Below the pieces are notes generated by a model. That model was not told where the DNA came from. It made no database searches and saw only the letters and a program-made list of their open reading frames with translations. The translations under genes were made by a program, and so were the position numbers. 7,384 nt of DNA from Treponema sp. GTDB taxonomy: Bacteria; Spirochaetota; Spirochaetia; Treponematales; Treponemataceae. Positions 6,098-7,384 of this stretch are shown in pieces. Position 1 is the first letter of the stretch; every line of letters starts with the position of its first letter. The stretch is from NCBI GenBank assembly GCA_016290335.1, contig JAEETM010000126.1, positions 1 through 7,384 on the forward strand, given 5' to 3'.

Positions 6098-7126
6098 AAA
6101 AGCCCGAATGGCACGGACTGATCTCGTATTACTCTTGGTGCTGTAGTCCTGATAGCCGTCGGAAAATCTCTGACTCCACGCATAACTATGACTGTAGGAC
6201 GACGACGACCAGAACCAGTTTTCATCACTTATAAAACCTTTCTTCTTCAAATTTTTGTATATCAAATCTAATTCATCTCTACTCGGTAACCACCACTCGT
6301 AAGAAGATGTAGTCGGTGTAGTATAATATACACATAGCCATGCAGCACAATTTGAAATAGATATAGTCAAGTAATCCGTATCTATAACCTTTCCATTTTT
6401 ATAGTGTGTCTTCGTATGACTTTTTATTTTTGTAATATTCTTTGTATTAAGTTTACCAAAGCCAAACCCTGTCTGTGTTATAGGAGTACATTCTGTACAA
6501 GGACACCAACTAATAGTGCCAACAATTTCTTTAGAACATTCCAGATAATGATAAGTTTTATCGTCTCCTGCTATTTTAAAACCATTCTCATCAACATAAA
6601 AAACTATTCCACCACCAGGACCAATATCTCCTATTTCATAAAGTTTTCCAAGACCTGTTAAAGATAAGTTTTTAGCAAGTTTTTTTGCCATATCAGGAAT
6701 TTTAGTAAATAAATCATCTGTACTGGTAGTTTTTTCAACAACTGAAGAAATAATTTCTGTTGTATTTACATCTATTAGTTTTATAGTTGTAACAAGATTT
6801 GACTTGAACATCATTATTTGCCCAGTTACAACCATACTTGCATTCAAAGCTTTACCCATTTCTGCGATTTTATCTGCATTTGACCAGTCAGAATTTTCAA
6901 ACTCTTGCTGTTTTTTTATTTTTTCAAGACTTGTTCGGTCTACAATTTTAGCTTTTCCCGTATTAGCAAATTCACTCTGAAAAACCTCAAAAAGTACATC
7001 TCCTTCATCTTGCGGCACTCCTTTTAAATCAAAAGGAACAACAACAACGGTAGTTTTTGTAGAGGTTTGTGCAAAAGCGAATACACCCCACAATAAAAAT
7101 GTAATGAAAATAATTATTTTTTTCAT
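6095..7126 (-). CDS. Exported CsgG-like protein with C-type-lectin-like (DUF1566-type) C-terminus
   Basis: The protein is 343 aa. It has a signal peptide (MKKIIIFITFLLWG, cleavage likely after FAFA, residue 19). Residues about 25-155 are a CsgG-like domain (VVVVPFD, AKIVDRTSLEKI, KALNASMVVTGQI, IKLIDVNTTEI) related to the gene downstream. Residues about 163-343 begin YEIGDIGPGGGIVFYVDENG and end with EWWLPSRDELDLIY, WFWSSSSYS and VRAIRAF, the pattern of DUF1566/C-type-lectin-fold proteins, a fold also used by targets of diversity-generating retroelements. A CxCxxC cluster (Cys208, 210, 213) sits in the middle of this domain. The ATG is preceded by a modest GGGGA at 6 bases. The last 40 codons (6098-6217) look like a variable ligand-binding face. 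Display in the periplasm or at the cell surface and ligand binding are inferences; nothing suggests an enzyme. Confidence 0.85.
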   Translation of the reverse strand: MKKIIIFITFLLWGVFAFAQTSTKTTVVVVPFDLKGVPQDEGDVLFEVFQSEFANTGKAKIVDRTSLEKIKKQQEFENSDWSNADKIAEMGKALNASMVVTGQIMMFKSNLVTTIKLIDVNTTEIISSVVEKTTSTDDLFTKIPDMAKKLAKNLSLTGLGKLYEIGDIGPGGGIVFYVDENGFKIAGDDKTYHYLECSKEIVGTISWCPCTECTPITQTGFGFGKLNTKNITKIKSHTKTHYKNGKVIDTDYLTISISNCAAWLCVYYTTPTTSSYEWWLPSRDELDLIYKNLKKKGFISDENWFWSSSSYSHSYAWSQRFSDGYQDYSTKSNTRSVRAIRAF

Positions 7127-7310
7127 AGCAATTCCCCATATTTTTTTGAATATTTTGATTTTTGAGTCTGTAAAGATAAATATCGTTAGAAGGTATTAAA
7201 AAGATGCAAAAAGAGTAAAAAATAAATGATGTTTTTAAAGGATTAATTATTTCCGAAGGGTCAAGTCCAAATTTCGGTGTAAATTCCAATCCTAATATAA
7301 TGATATGTAA
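7127..7310. other. Non-coding upstream region of the lectin-like gene
   Basis: These 184 AT-rich bases hold no convincing gene. A minus-strand open frame begins at a TTG near 7289 and overlaps the lectin-like gene, but it has no ribosome binding site and a low-complexity composition. Candidate promoter boxes for the lectin-like gene, such as TTGCAT with GATATT 19 bases later on the minus strand, are weak. No T-tailed hairpin ends the upstream reading frame. Confidence 0.5.
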
Positions 7311-7384
7311 CTAAGCAGCTTCAAGCGATTGCCTTTGTGTAATTGCTATAGATTGCATTTTTAATTTTACTTCAAGCGTAATCT
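7311..7384 (-). CDS. Possible 3' end of an unidentified gene
   Basis: A minus-strand frame is open from the right edge for 23 codons and ends at TAG (7311-7313). The visible C-terminus ends in TQRQSLEAA. It is too short to assign. A 9-base direct repeat CTTCAAGCG (plus strand, 7319-7327 and 7370-7378) is spaced by exactly 51 bases, or 17 codons, so the protein might contain a short repeat. It may equally be chance open frame. Confidence 0.35.
   Translation of the reverse strand, partial: ITLEVKLKMQSIAITQRQSLEAA

Noticed and set aside
7029..7289. Minus-strand open frame of 86 codons starting at TTG and overlapping the lectin-like gene
   Set aside because: It has no ribosome binding site, has low-complexity Phe/Ile/Tyr composition, and overlaps a gene with a clear signal peptide in another frame.
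7127..7384. Possible template repeat of a DGR next to the lectin-like gene
   Set aside because: I compared the upstream region by eye with the 3' end of the gene on both strands and saw no similar segment; no reverse transcriptase frame is present.

Overview
The window reads as AT-rich bacterial chromosome, most likely from a host-associated or free-living Treponema or a close spirochete relative. This is an inference. It rests on paired lipoprotein genes with relaxed lipoboxes, secreted proteins that carry a CsgG-like module, a C-type-lectin/DUF1566-like C-terminus ending in VRAIRAF, and overall base composition. No rRNA or other marker gene is present to confirm it. There is no tRNA, rRNA, CRISPR array or recognisable insertion sequence.

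Left part (1-1215, minus strand): two adjacent predicted lipoproteins of unknown function. The upstream one is 282 aa. The downstream one starts 2 bases after its stop and runs off the left edge. Just upstream, a perfect 12-bp inverted repeat followed on the minus strand by eight T residues (1272-1309) ends the preceding transcript. A weak promoter for the lipoprotein pair lies next to it and may give a leaderless or nearly leaderless mRNA.

Centre-left (1341-3373, minus strand): a compact hisG-hisB-rnhA group. HisG (long form with its own C-terminal regulatory domain) catalyses the first step of histidine synthesis. HisB (monofunctional dehydratase) catalyses the imidazoleglycerol-phosphate dehydration step. 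RNase HI, a housekeeping nuclease, sits at the end before the terminator. The other his genes are not in the window.

Centre-right (3506-5146, plus strand): an acyl-CoA synthetase of the AMP-forming family, diverging from hisG across a 132-base gap. That gap holds two back-to-back promoters, each with a 17-base spacer. The gene faces convergently into the next block, with a hairpin lacking a T-tract between them.

Right part (5188-7384, minus strand): two tandem genes for exported proteins that share a related CsgG-like N-terminal half but have unrelated C-terminal halves. One ends in a small beta-rich domain. The other ends in a C-type-lectin-like domain whose last 40 residues look like the variable region of a diversity-generating retroelement (DGR) target. 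No reverse transcriptase or template repeat is in the window, so the DGR link is a hypothesis. A short open frame at the extreme right edge may be the 3' end of another gene.
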